Below are positions 14,553 through 23,623 of a stretch of 29,858 bases of DNA, one piece after another. Below the pieces are notes generated by a model. The model was not told the origin of the DNA. It worked only from the letters and a program-made list of their open reading frames with translations, and did not search any database. Source of the DNA: RFPI01 sp964470195 (GTDB lineage: Bacteria; Pseudomonadota; Gammaproteobacteria; Burkholderiales; Methylophilaceae); the NCBI GenBank assembly GCA_964470195.1, contig CAYYBG010000024.1, positions 1-29,858 of the forward strand, in the 5' to 3' direction. Position 1 is the first letter of the stretch; each line of letters starts with the position of its first letter. Made by a program: the position numbers and the translations under genes.

Positions 14553-16667
14553 CTAATAACGCCATTGCAAGCCAGCATATACTGCGCTGCCATCGCCAGG
14601 GTAGAAAATGGCCTGATTGGCGGTCGCTGCTCTCACAACGCCGCTGGTTGCGGCATATTTCTTATCGGTTAAGTTGCGTGCATCAATAAACCAAGATAGT
14701 TGCTGATTGACTTGTTGTCCTGCCCTAAAGCCAAGCACCGTATAACTATCTGCATACAGTGTTTGGGCAAAATCAACTGCATACCTTTCTGGAGAAAGCT
14801 CTACAGTTGGACCAGCATAGAACCCATTTTGACGATATATTAGCTCAGCTCTTAATAATATTTTGGGGATACCCGGTAAGCGACTATTGCCATAAACTTC
14901 ATCATCATCAAATCTAAAATCATTCACTAATAAACTATGTCGCCATTCCAGCATTGCCGGAAGTCTAGCGGTCATGCCCATTTCTAAACCTGAATGTTTG
15001 GTGCGATTTGCATTCACCGTGAAATTAGCGAAATTGGGATAGTTATTGAGTGCAATTTGAAGTAATTCATTATTCAGACGTGAGTGATACAGCGCTATAT
15101 CCCAATCTACAAATTGACTGTTGCCACGGCTACCAATTTCATATGTTATACCATCTTGGGCTTTGAGCGGTTGTGGCGGACGAATATTCACCATCTCTCC
15201 GAAAGATGGAGGTTCAAAACTTCTACTTACATTAGCAAATACTTGTGCATTGGAATGTAACTGATAAATCAAACCAATTTTAGGGTTATATTGGGAAAAA
15301 CTTTGTTTAAAGCTCTCATCGCCTGTTGCTGCAATCAACTTATCATCTGCAATACGTTTGGAATAAGCGTACTGTAACCCGATATTCAGCGTTAAGTTAG
15401 AATTAAGATGCAATCTATTTTCAGCAAATAGCTCATAATTATAGGCAGTCAAATTAAATTCATTTGTCAAGGGTCCTCTTGTCGCATTAAAGTTTCTATA
15501 GCGCCTATCTTTGGTTTCACCATAGGTCGGACTCATGCCAACAATAAAATCATTATCCAATCCAAAAAGTTTTGCTTGTTTAGATAGTCTTGCATAAATT
15601 CCATAGTCATCAGTTTTTTGATCAATAACACCTAGGGTAGGTGCGAATGCTCCGAGGAAACCTAAATCAATAATAGGATGGAATAATTCTTTATTGGCAT
15701 AATAGGCACCTAACTCAAGCTGTATATTTTGCCATTGCCACACCGTCTTATTGGCCAGACGCCATATATTGGTATCACGCTGATTAACGCCTTGGCCTGG
15801 AATAAAATTGGACTTTCTAGGATTGTTTCTTAAATCCAATTTGCTCAATGTGCTGGGCAATTCTGAATCGCTATTAATGTATCCAGCAAAGAAGCGCGTT
15901 TCGATATTATCTGCAATACGATAGCCAACATTGGCGCTCAGACGTTCAGCTTGTTGTTGCGAGTCATCCCGATAGCCTTGTTGGCCATAGCGATTGAGCG
16001 TTACAAAATAATCCCAATCTCCAGATACCCCCGCTGATGAGAGCCCTAGTTTATAAAAGCCAAAACTACCAACTTCTGATCTAGCTTCAAATTTTGGTGC
16101 TGTATAGCCAGTGCGTGAGATAAAGTTAATCGCCCCACCAAGATTGCTCGCGCCATATTGCAATGCGTTTGCCCCACGATATACTTGAATATAATCCGTC
16201 GCGTAGGGGTCAATACCGGGGAAATCAAATCCACCATCGGCTAAATTGGTTGGAATCCCATCTTGCATCAGCTTAATTCCACGACCGTGGAATGTACGTT
16301 GTAATCCTGAACCACGAATAGATAATCTAGATTCCTCTGCGCCAAAACGTGATTGAATAAACACACCGGTAGCCAAACCTAAGCTATCTTGAAAATTGGC
16401 CAGCCTACCTTCGCGTATCACTTCACTGTCAATAATATTGACCCCGCCAGCTACCTGATTAATTTCTTCTATAGCAAGTTCTTTATTCGGCTGAGTCAGT
16501 GAGATAGGAATTTTTTTCTCTGACACATTAATGTTGGGTGCATTAACACCTTTATTCCCTGTCGAATTTAGCTCGCGATATGCACTAAGATTTTGGCTTT
16601 GCACTTGTTCAGCCACAACTAACGAACAATGAAGCGTTAGCGTAATTAAAAAAAACTTCTTTATCAT
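14553..16667 (-). CDS. TonB-dependent outer-membrane receptor (YncD-like in appearance)
   Basis: A 704-residue receptor: signal peptide (about 1-19), a plug domain starting near VAGGVNIIDSEVI and containing LSIRGSG, DGIPTNLADGG and VYRGANALQYGASNLGGAINF, then a beta barrel ending in the terminal aromatic QWRY. The plug pattern and the C-terminal region (NLTDKKYAATSGVV) recall the YncD/PqqU and related metal receptors, but substrate cannot be assigned from sequence alone. Its operon partners, a DUF2946-like protein upstream and a PepSY reductase-like protein downstream, favour a metal or metal complex, copper being one possibility. A GGGGG tract upstream of the ATG serves as Shine-Dalgarno. 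Family is certain; ligand is open. Confidence 0.92.
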   Translation of the reverse strand: MIKKFFLITLTLHCSLVVAEQVQSQNLSAYRELNSTGNKGVNAPNINVSEKKIPISLTQPNKELAIEEINQVAGGVNIIDSEVIREGRLANFQDSLGLATGVFIQSRFGAEESRLSIRGSGLQRTFHGRGIKLMQDGIPTNLADGGFDFPGIDPYATDYIQVYRGANALQYGASNLGGAINFISRTGYTAPKFEARSEVGSFGFYKLGLSSAGVSGDWDYFVTLNRYGQQGYRDDSQQQAERLSANVGYRIADNIETRFFAGYINSDSELPSTLSKLDLRNNPRKSNFIPGQGVNQRDTNIWRLANKTVWQWQNIQLELGAYYANKELFHPIIDLGFLGAFAPTLGVIDQKTDDYGIYARLSKQAKLFGLDNDFIVGMSPTYGETKDRRYRNFNATRGPLTNEFNLTAYNYELFAENRLHLNSNLTLNIGLQYAYSKRIADDKLIAATGDESFKQSFSQYNPKIGLIYQLHSNAQVFANVSRSFEPPSFGEMVNIRPPQPLKAQDGITYEIGSRGNSQFVDWDIALYHSRLNNELLQIALNNYPNFANFTVNANRTKHSGLEMGMTARLPAMLEWRHSLLVNDFRFDDDEVYGNSRLPGIPKILLRAELIYRQNGFYAGPTVELSPERYAVDFAQTLYADSYTVLGFRAGQQVNQQLSWFIDARNLTDKKYAATSGVVRAATANQAIFYPGDGSAVYAGLQWRY

Positions 16668-16760
16668 GAAAAACCCCCATTATTGATTCAATAAACATCA
16701 AGACTGCAATCATCTATCCTTATAAAAAAGGATTGATTGGCAAAAACAAAGCTTAAGAAA

Positions 16761-17138
16761 CTAAGCAGTGATGCTGAATGGTGGGGCTTGTGAAGGGGGG
16801 TCTGAGGGATAAAAACTAGCTAAGTTGGGAAAATTATAGTGTGGGAAATGATTGATAGCAGGGCTAGCTAAATAAGCGTCAGAAGTAAAGTCCTGCGTGA
16901 TGGTTAAATGCTGATCGTTGGCAAGGGAGCAATAGGCGCAATGATTAAATAGTTTTGCGTGCGGTTGAACAGGAGTTTGATTTGGTAACTGCTTTAAACC
17001 ACTTTGCGTACAAATGACTTGGTTAAGAGAAGCGTTAGGCAGCTCAAATGCATGAGAAATTAATGGTGCAAAAAACACCATCAGCAAGGCAAAAATGCCT
17101 AGCCAAGCGGCTAACTTATTTTTTTGATGATTAATCAT
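16761..17138 (-). CDS. DUF2946-like small exported protein
   Basis: A 125-residue protein with a basic N-terminus and one hydrophobic segment (LAAWLGIFALLMVFFAPLISHA), then a periplasmic tail with the motif FNHCAYCSL (Cys-x-x-Cys with adjacent His) and a Pro-rich end SQAPPFS. This pattern, HCxYC followed by a terminal APP, is typical of DUF2946 proteins, often found near copper-related genes. I start at ATG 17138 because the signal segment follows directly; the frame is open to a TTG at 17219, which has no ribosome site. It precedes the TonB receptor by 93 bases on the same strand. The Cys and His residues suggest metal binding, but function is unknown. Confidence 0.72.
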   Translation of the reverse strand: MINHQKNKLAAWLGIFALLMVFFAPLISHAFELPNASLNQVICTQSGLKQLPNQTPVQPHAKLFNHCAYCSLANDQHLTITQDFTSDAYLASPAINHFPHYNFPNLASFYPSDPPSQAPPFSITA

Positions 17139-17339
17139 GTGAGGTATTTTAACAAAATTTCCCAATCTCGAGAATTTGAATAATGGAGAGAAATAAAAGG
17201 GATTAGGATCTTTGCTCAATTAAGCAGGAAAATAAATTTTAAATGGCAGAGAATCAAGGGTTTCGTCTTACAGCGCTGGATTCGCTTTGAATAATGGACT
17301 CATGACAGCAAACTCGCTAAAAGGCTTTAATTTTAAAAT

Positions 17340-18218
17340 TTATAAAAACTTAGCTTTTTTTAAAATCCATGCATGAGGTGCAGTAAGTGCGGCTAGTCCG
17401 ATAAAGATAATTTTTACTAAATCAGCTTGTAGGTTTTCTGTTAGTAGGTATTTAAAGAAAATAAATCCAATAATGCACACCACTATAGTCGGAACAACTA
17501 GTGCAAGAACGAATGAACGAGAATCGACTTTTGCGAAAAAAAGTTTGCTGCGTAGGATGTGCCTGGCACTATGCATCAAGCAAAAGTAGAGTGTAAAAGA
17601 TAATATAGGATGCAAAGAGATTGAGATTAAACAGACGGTAAGAATTTCAAGTTTTGATCTATGGTCTAAGGATTGATTAAACAAGCATAGCCCAAATAGA
17701 CTAATTAATAATGGTAGGCAGATAAGATAAAAAAAATCGACAACTATTTTTGCATCATCAGGCGAGACCAGCATGCTATAGAGGCGAATTAATTCATCAT
17801 AGAAGAAGTAGCCTGGTAATACGATGATAGAAATGCCATAACAAAACTTAATTAAACAAAATGATAACGAGTTATCTGAGATTTGCTGAATATCGTCTGA
17901 GAAATGAAGTGCTGAGAGTAGCAGAAAAGTATAAAAGACTAGATAAGATGCTAACCACCATGCAGCTATGATAAATATTGAGAGCAATGAATATAGTGTC
18001 AGAAATTTAAGCCAATCTTTAAACTGATCAAGTTGATAGGCTTGCTGGGCAAACAGTACATCTAGAGAACCATGTGGGACACCAAAAATAAGTACGATAA
18101 TGAATAGTGAAACAATCAAGTTAGTTGATTGCGCTAAATCAATACCAAATGCAAATAAGAAAACAATAGTACTGATATAAAGAAATACATTACTTTGCTG
18201 TTTCATCAGAAGCTTCAT
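17340..18218 (-). CDS. blh: Beta-carotene 15,15'-dioxygenase, Brp/Blh family
   Basis: A 292-residue polytopic membrane protein that splits beta-carotene into two retinal molecules for the rhodopsin at 22801-23592. Conserved His-bearing motifs of the Brp/Blh family are visible: FGVPHGSLDVLF near residue 46, ALHFSDD near 103, YFCLMHSARH near 215 and LTAPHAWIL near 280; the His residues are the expected iron ligands. About seven to eight hydrophobic segments are present. It starts 11 bases after the crtY stop and is the last gene of the photosystem operon. A second possible start at 18206 would shorten it by four residues. No convincing terminator follows; a 200-base gap separates it from the DUF2946-like gene on the same strand. 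Confidence 0.93.
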   Translation of the reverse strand: MKLLMKQQSNVFLYISTIVFLFAFGIDLAQSTNLIVSLFIIVLIFGVPHGSLDVLFAQQAYQLDQFKDWLKFLTLYSLLSIFIIAAWWLASYLVFYTFLLLSALHFSDDIQQISDNSLSFCLIKFCYGISIIVLPGYFFYDELIRLYSMLVSPDDAKIVVDFFYLICLPLLISLFGLCLFNQSLDHRSKLEILTVCLISISLHPILSFTLYFCLMHSARHILRSKLFFAKVDSRSFVLALVVPTIVVCIIGFIFFKYLLTENLQADLVKIIFIGLAALTAPHAWILKKAKFL

Positions 18219-18229
18219 GCAATTAATGC

Positions 18230-19399
18230 CTATCTTGAATTAATTTGGTTCTTCAAAATATAACTCGGTAGTGCTTTTAAAAAAGGCAATGGAGGGAGTG
18301 AGACCACTATCCTTAAACAGTCTATTAAACTGGCTTTGTCTGACATAAATCTTACTACGCTGGCAGTACTGCAATTCTTAAAAAGACTATTAAATATTTT
18401 AGCGTTCAATGATTGGTTATTCTTTAATACCATCAAGAAAAGAGCATCCATAAAGGATTGCAACCAACCATCTTTAGGCGATTTGCTAAGTTTTCCATCT
18501 TTTATAATTGAGTTTGCGCACAAGCTTGCCCATGATTGAATTCGCTGAAATGCATAGCCAGAGCTTGGTCTAGCAGATCCTGCATATAGACCAGCATATA
18601 AATAGCTGGCATCTAAATGATTCAGCGGTCGTGTATTGCCCATAGGGAGAATGCCATGTTCAGTTCGAATTTGATTATATTGATTCTTCCCTAAATAGCG
18701 CTGAACCGCATTATCTAGGAATGGTTGCAAATCCTTAGCTTGCAGTCTTTTGCCAGAGAATACGGTGTATTCCACCAGCGCTTTATTTGCTGAGATTGGT
18801 AATACATAGATAAATCCTAAGCCATCTGTATAGCTCTCATCTAAGTCCATTAAGATTAATTTTCCAGCATCAAATTTTTTTGATTTTGTAGATAGTTCTA
18901 TTCCTAAAAATGATTGCCAAAGTAATGAATCTGAATGGTCTAAATCTTTACTTGGTCTGGTATCAACAACTAACTTAGACACAATATGTTGGCCAGAAAA
19001 ACGAATATGCCACTGATTGTCAATTCGCACAGGATTTCTATCTATGCCATACCCCAGTTTGATGGAGATATTTTTACTGGCATTAATTTTGTCTAACATA
19101 GATTGATAGAAGGTACTGCTTTCTAGCATTTGATAAGGGGTTGCCTGACAGGAGTAAGAGTAATGCTTGTTGCGATATCGAATCTCAAAATTACTCCATG
19201 ATTTCTTGATTAGCTTATTGGCAAAAGATTGACCAACATCCCAGAAACACCATGTTCTATCATTGCTGTATGTATCTCTTTGCTCGATGATTAGTGTGCG
19301 TGGTGCTTGATCACCATGTTCAGCCAAGCGCGCAGCTAGACTAAGGCCTGCGCAACCGCCACCTATGATAACCAAGTCATAATTTTGCAGTGTTTGCAT
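18230..19399 (-). CDS. crtY: Lycopene beta-cyclase
   Basis: A 389-residue CrtY-type cyclase that converts lycopene to beta-carotene. It has an N-terminal dinucleotide-binding motif DLVIIGGGCAGLSLAARL, the family motif SNDRTWCFWD near residue 45, and LPMGNTRP and AGSARPSSGYAFQRIQ toward the C-terminus. Length is normal for bacterial CrtY. Its start overlaps the crtB stop by 23 bases, consistent with translational coupling in the operon rhodopsin-crtE-crtI-crtB-crtY-blh. No strong Shine-Dalgarno precedes the ATG, as is common for coupled genes. Confidence 0.96.
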   Translation of the reverse strand: MQTLQNYDLVIIGGGCAGLSLAARLAEHGDQAPRTLIIEQRDTYSNDRTWCFWDVGQSFANKLIKKSWSNFEIRYRNKHYSYSCQATPYQMLESSTFYQSMLDKINASKNISIKLGYGIDRNPVRIDNQWHIRFSGQHIVSKLVVDTRPSKDLDHSDSLLWQSFLGIELSTKSKKFDAGKLILMDLDESYTDGLGFIYVLPISANKALVEYTVFSGKRLQAKDLQPFLDNAVQRYLGKNQYNQIRTEHGILPMGNTRPLNHLDASYLYAGLYAGSARPSSGYAFQRIQSWASLCANSIIKDGKLSKSPKDGWLQSFMDALFLMVLKNNQSLNAKIFNSLFKNCSTASVVRFMSDKASLIDCLRIVVSLPPLPFLKALPSYILKNQINSR

Positions 19400-20306
19400 A
19401 AGGAAAATCCCGAATACTTTGATGCAAGTGTGGCTTATGTGAATGTAGATAAAAATAAAAATGTTTATCTAGTAAATTGCTGATAAGGCATATAGCACTT
19501 AAGCTAATTTTTTCTCTAACAGATACGAACGCTCTGACTTTCCAATATTGATAACTTGCCAGTTTTAAACTGTGTCCAATTCTTTGATATAAGGTGGAAG
19601 CAATCGCAATAGCGATTCTAGCTCTGAATGGTAAAAAGCATAGACCCTTGCTGCCGCTTAAATAATAACTATCAGCCAGGCTTAGCAATTGATTAATGCT
19701 ATTTGTGGTGAGTTTTTGTGTTTGCAGAGTGGGGTGAATTAATTGATTCGCTGGCAGATTACCTACTAGTTGTTCTGGTAAATACCTTCTGCCTAACTCA
19801 GCGTCTTCTTTTACATCACGACAAATATTTGTAATTTGCATAGCAATACCAAGATCAATGGCATGTGCATAAGCTCTTTTGTCCCTAACATTGAGTATAT
19901 TGCACATCATAATGCCAACGGTGCCAGCAACTTGATAACAATATTGGATGAGAGCTTCTGTGCTTGTGATATGTGGATATTCAAGATCAGAAATGACGCC
20001 TTGAATCAGATGAATAGCAACATTGATATCGATTTTATATTGCTGAAAGAGCGCAATTGCATCGCTAATGACTTCATCGTCAGAAGCGCTATGTTGGAGT
20101 GCATGAATAAACGCCAGTAGCCTTTCTTTGGCTTGCATAGCATCATTTGTCTCATCAGCAGTATCATCAATATAGCGACAAAATCTATACAATCTTGCTG
20201 CGGCGTCAGCTTGTTTTCGTGTTAAAAAAAACTTGGCCCAAGAAAAAGTTTTGCCTCTCTCAGCAAGAATCAAATCGGATTGTATTTGATAGGCATTAGT
20301 GCTCAT
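19377..20306 (-). CDS. crtB: Phytoene synthase
   Basis: A 309-residue squalene/phytoene synthase family enzyme that condenses two geranylgeranyl diphosphates to phytoene. Both Asp-rich metal motifs are present: YIDDTADE near residue 45 and NICRDVKEDAELGRRYLP near 160. The preceding FSWAKFFL and RLYRFCRY segments are also typical. The start overlaps the crtI stop by 11 bases and the stop overlaps the crtY start, so it is embedded in the pigment operon. Confidence 0.96.
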   Translation of the reverse strand: MSTNAYQIQSDLILAERGKTFSWAKFFLTRKQADAAARLYRFCRYIDDTADETNDAMQAKERLLAFIHALQHSASDDEVISDAIALFQQYKIDINVAIHLIQGVISDLEYPHITSTEALIQYCYQVAGTVGIMMCNILNVRDKRAYAHAIDLGIAMQITNICRDVKEDAELGRRYLPEQLVGNLPANQLIHPTLQTQKLTTNSINQLLSLADSYYLSGSKGLCFLPFRARIAIAIASTLYQRIGHSLKLASYQYWKVRAFVSVREKISLSAICLISNLLDKHFYFYLHSHKPHLHQSIRDFPYANTAKL

Positions 20307-21801
20307 GCTGAAATTTACTTGCGGCAGGAATTAAATGATCAATTACTTTTGCCGAGCAAAGTACCCCAGGTAATCCAGCGCCAGGATGAGTGCCTGCGCC
20401 GGTAATAAATAAATTTTTAATTCCTTCAGCACGATTATGAAATCTGAACCAAGCCGATTGCCTAAAAATTGGAGCAATTGAAAACCCAGCGCCATGATGA
20501 CTTAGATAGTTGGTTTTAAAGTCCTGAGGGGACATAAAAAAATCATCACAGATAAATTGTTTTAAATCTGGCAAAATCGTTTGATCAAGCGCATCAATAA
20601 TTTGTTGTTTTAATTTTTCTCCATTGATACTCCAATCTATATTGCCCTGTAAATTGGGGACAGGGCACAATACATAGAAGCTATCACAACCATCAGGAGC
20701 AAAGCTTGAATCCGTTGCAGTAGGTCTATGCAAGTATAAAGAAAAATCATCTGACAATACTTTATCTTCAAAAATTTGCTGCAGTAAAGTCTGATAGGTT
20801 TTCCCCAACCATATCGTATGATGAGCTACTTCTGGGAACTGTTTTTTCGTTCCAAAATACAGCACATATAAACCCATAGAATATTTAGCAACTTTTAATT
20901 TTGCCTTAGGTAATACATGCACGTCTGATTTATCCAGCATATGACTGTATAAAAATGCCGCATCTGCATTAGAAACGATAATATCGGCCATTAATTCAGT
21001 ACCATCACTGAGGCGAACACCGCGCGCTGTTTTATTCTCAATGATGATTTTATCTACACTGGTGTTTAATAAAATCGAGATCTGATTTTTTCGCATCAGA
21101 TTCTCGAACGCACTCACGATAGCGCCAGTGCCTCCCATTGCAAAGAACACACCATAGGCACGTTCTAAATAATGAATCAGGCCATAAATACTAGTAGTGG
21201 TGAAGGGATTGCCGCCTACCAATAATGGTTGAATCGAAAAGGCTTGACGTAATTTTGCATTTTTAAGATGGCGACATACCATACCCCAAACGCTTTGATA
21301 GCTCCTTAAAGCTATCAATTTTGGAATTAATCCAATCATCATAAAAAAGCGATGGAAAGGAACTGCAGATAATTGCGTGAATGCAATATCAAATATTTTT
21401 TTTGAATGCTCAAGTAACTTCAGATAGCCCTTTTTATCGTTAGGCTCGAACTTGTCGATTTCCTTAAGCGTATCCTCGACTGATCCACCGTAGTCAAAAG
21501 TAGTTTTATCAGAAAAATAGAAACGATACCAAGGGGTTAAAGGAACGAGCTGGATATGGTCTTCCATCTTCTCGTTGAATAATTCAAATAATTCTTTAAT
21601 TAGGAAGGGAGCGGTAATAACGGTAGGGCCTGCATCATGCTTAAAGCCGCCTTTGCTAAATACTTGTGCTCTGCCGCCAAGCATGGGGCAACGATCTATC
21701 AGTTGGACTTGGTAGCCTTTTGCGCGCAATCTCAGCGCTGAGGCAATTCCTGCAAAACCAGCGCCTATAACGATGGCGGTTCTAGCTGGTGCTTGCGTCA
21801 T
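20296..21801 (-). CDS. crtI: Phytoene desaturase (lycopene-forming)
   Basis: A 501-residue CrtI-type FAD enzyme. The N-terminal Rossmann motif AIVIGAGFAGIASALRL, the segment LGGRAQVFSKGGFKHDAGPT and the C-terminal LFITGAGTHPGAGLPGVLCSAK are diagnostic. It desaturates phytoene to lycopene. I use ATG 21801 rather than the upstream in-frame Met at 21828, because AAGGA seven bases upstream of 21801 fits a ribosome site and the Rossmann fold begins soon after. The start overlaps the crtE stop by 20 bases. Confidence 0.96.
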   Translation of the reverse strand: MTQAPARTAIVIGAGFAGIASALRLRAKGYQVQLIDRCPMLGGRAQVFSKGGFKHDAGPTVITAPFLIKELFELFNEKMEDHIQLVPLTPWYRFYFSDKTTFDYGGSVEDTLKEIDKFEPNDKKGYLKLLEHSKKIFDIAFTQLSAVPFHRFFMMIGLIPKLIALRSYQSVWGMVCRHLKNAKLRQAFSIQPLLVGGNPFTTTSIYGLIHYLERAYGVFFAMGGTGAIVSAFENLMRKNQISILLNTSVDKIIIENKTARGVRLSDGTELMADIIVSNADAAFLYSHMLDKSDVHVLPKAKLKVAKYSMGLYVLYFGTKKQFPEVAHHTIWLGKTYQTLLQQIFEDKVLSDDFSLYLHRPTATDSSFAPDGCDSFYVLCPVPNLQGNIDWSINGEKLKQQIIDALDQTILPDLKQFICDDFFMSPQDFKTNYLSHHGAGFSIAPIFRQSAWFRFHNRAEGIKNLFITGAGTHPGAGLPGVLCSAKVIDHLIPAASKFQHEH

Positions 21802-22711
21802 ATATTTGTCCTTGCAGCTTCTCCGCATAACGAATTAATAGATCACCAACAGAGAAGGGAAGGCTTTCTGCAATTGCAATAGCCTCGGACAAAGATTGAT
21901 TTGCTAATAAAAGCGCTTCCTGAACTGGATTACTTATGCCTGCATCGGCAAGCACGAAAACAATATTGAGTGATTTTGACCCCGACTTATCGGTTGCATC
22001 TTTGGCGATGTCATTTAAGTCATCTATCATTTGATAGCCTATGGCAAAGCTATAGGCAGCATTTCTCGCAGAATTTAGATATTGCTTTTGATTGGCAGCA
22101 ATCAATGCTAATTCTGTCGGAAGACTAAGAAGTGCACCTGACTTAGCTTTGGCAATATCTTTGTAAGTTTGCAAACAATTGGTTGGATTTTTCTTATATA
22201 AAATATCTTGGCACTGACCATCAATGACTGCGGCTGTTCTAGCACTCACAGCATTTAATAAATCAGGAATTAATTCAACACGACTTATTGCAGAGAGCAT
22301 TCCGTATGCAGATGAGATTAGTAAATCACCTGTACAGATTGCAATATCGGAACCATATTTTTTCCATACGGTTGTCTGACCTCGTCTAAGGTCATCATTA
22401 TCTTGAATATCATCATGGATTAAAGAAGCGTTATGAAGCAACTCTGCTACTGAGGAAAGTATCAGCATATCGTAATATTTGACGCCCAGTTTTAAACAAG
22501 CCGACAGGCAAAGTTTTGCTCTGACTTTATTTCCAGGAGTATCTAGATGATATCGACTAGTGCTAACAGCAATATTGCTGTGATTAGATGATATCGCAGG
22601 GGTAGAGCTAAGAAATTTGTTTATACAGTCATCAACTTGAGCTAATAAGCTATCCAGAGAGATTTCTGAATGATGTTGCGATATTTGGTTAACTAATGTT
22701 TCAGCTGACAT
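21782..22711 (-). CDS. crtE: Geranylgeranyl diphosphate synthase
   Basis: A 309-residue trans-isoprenyl diphosphate synthase that supplies C20 precursor to CrtB. The first Asp-rich motif is HDDIQDNDDLRRGQT (near residue 86) and the second is MIDDLNDIAKD (near 225). I choose ATG 22711, with GAGG six bases upstream, over a TTG at 22717 that overlaps that site. It follows the rhodopsin gene by about 90 bases that contain a long hairpin (22733-22776), so its expression may be set lower than that of the rhodopsin. Confidence 0.95.
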   Translation of the reverse strand: MSAETLVNQISQHHSEISLDSLLAQVDDCINKFLSSTPAISSNHSNIAVSTSRYHLDTPGNKVRAKLCLSACLKLGVKYYDMLILSSVAELLHNASLIHDDIQDNDDLRRGQTTVWKKYGSDIAICTGDLLISSAYGMLSAISRVELIPDLLNAVSARTAAVIDGQCQDILYKKNPTNCLQTYKDIAKAKSGALLSLPTELALIAANQKQYLNSARNAAYSFAIGYQMIDDLNDIAKDATDKSGSKSLNIVFVLADAGISNPVQEALLLANQSLSEAIAIAESLPFSVGDLLIRYAEKLQGQIYDASTS

Positions 22712-22732
22712 TTTCAACCTCAGGTTTAGGAA

Positions 22733-22776
22733 GCATACAAGTTAAGTTAGCAATGAATGCAACCTAACAAGTATGC
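22733..22776 (-). promoter_or_regulatory. Intercistronic RNA hairpin between rhodopsin gene and crtE
   Basis: On the minus-strand transcript GCAUAC pairs with GUAUGC, then a symmetric UU/UU internal loop, then GUUAGGUU pairs with AACUUAAC around a 12-base apical region. One inner pair is a G-U wobble in the minus-strand RNA but would be an A-C mismatch in a plus-strand RNA, so folding is better in the photosystem transcript. There is no U-tract after it, so it is not a classical terminator; mRNA 3'-end protection or partial attenuation is more likely. Function is inferred. Confidence 0.6.
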
Positions 22777-22800
22777 CCCCAAGTTTTAATTAGTTAACTA

Positions 22801-23592
22801 TTAAGCCTTTTCACTTTCAGAAACAGCGACAGACCAAATAATTACACCGAATGCAATCTTGTTTAACACGTCAGCAAGGTTGTAAACGATATTTAATGCT
22901 TTCATGCTATCAGCAGGATCAGAACCAGTTAGGTAACCAACATAGTAGCCGATTGGGTAAATAGCCCAGCCGATTGTTACAATCCATCTCATCAAACTAA
23001 AGGCAGATTGAACATTCTTAGGTGCTTTAGCAGCGTTAATTTTGCTAGCTTCGCCAGCAAAGATTTCCCACAAGATATAGATCCAACCAATCATACCGAT
23101 GATGAATGCTGGCATTACACCGATATAACCTGCTTCACCGATATAACCACCAACTAACATTACCAATGTACCGATCATCAAGCGCCAGAACACGCCTGTT
23201 GGTACTTTAGCGATAGCAGCTAAGATTAAGTAGAACTCAATCATTAACAAAGGTACTGTAATCAACCAGTCAATATAACGATATACAGTTGGGGTAGAAC
23301 CTGTTGAAACCCATACATCGCGCATATAGAAGTAGTGAACTGCAGCAACCAAAGTAACTAGGCCGGATACTGTCAAAGAAGTTTTCCACTTGCCTGCAAC
23401 ACGATCGCGCTCAAGAAAGAAGAAAGCTGTTGAAGCGATTAATGCCATAGATATCAACCAAAAGGAGATACCAACAAAGTCACTAGATTGAAGAACTGAA
23501 TCGGAACCAGCAAAAGATGTAGATGAAATACTTAGTAAAGATAAAACTGCTAACCATTTGTTACTTAATGAAACTTTTAAATCTTTAAACAT
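22801..23592 (-). CDS. Green-absorbing proteorhodopsin, light-driven proton pump
   Basis: A 263-residue type 1 rhodopsin with a signal-peptide-like start (to about residue 28) and seven membrane helices. Retinal-binding and pump residues are visible: RYIDWLITVPLLMIEFYLI gives acceptor Asp108, Thr112 and donor Glu119 (the DTE pattern of proton-pumping proteorhodopsins); His86 matches the counter-ion-partner His75; Lys245 in NLADVLNKIAFG is the Schiff-base lysine. Leu116 sits at the known spectral-tuning position, predicting green rather than blue absorption. The gene has a strong GGAGGT Shine-Dalgarno four bases before ATG. It leads a full retinal-biosynthesis operon. Whether a carotenoid antenna binds cannot be told without structural alignment. 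Confidence 0.97.
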   Translation of the reverse strand: MFKDLKVSLSNKWLAVLSLLSISSTSFAGSDSVLQSSDFVGISFWLISMALIASTAFFFLERDRVAGKWKTSLTVSGLVTLVAAVHYFYMRDVWVSTGSTPTVYRYIDWLITVPLLMIEFYLILAAIAKVPTGVFWRLMIGTLVMLVGGYIGEAGYIGVMPAFIIGMIGWIYILWEIFAGEASKINAAKAPKNVQSAFSLMRWIVTIGWAIYPIGYYVGYLTGSDPADSMKALNIVYNLADVLNKIAFGVIIWSVAVSESEKA

Positions 23593-23623
23593 TTGAACCT
23601 CCGTAAAAAGTTTACTTATTACT

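Noticed and set aside
16716..16733. ATCCTT/AAGGAT hairpin before the TonB receptor gene
   Set aside because: Short stem in AT-rich DNA without a T-tract in the transcribed direction; could be chance.
17139..17219. N-terminal extension of the DUF2946-like protein from a TTG
   Set aside because: No Shine-Dalgarno before the TTG; the signal segment begins just after the ATG at 17138.
17329..17340. AATTTTAAAATT palindrome at the end of blh
   Set aside because: Purely AT, no GC stem, not a credible terminator or operator.
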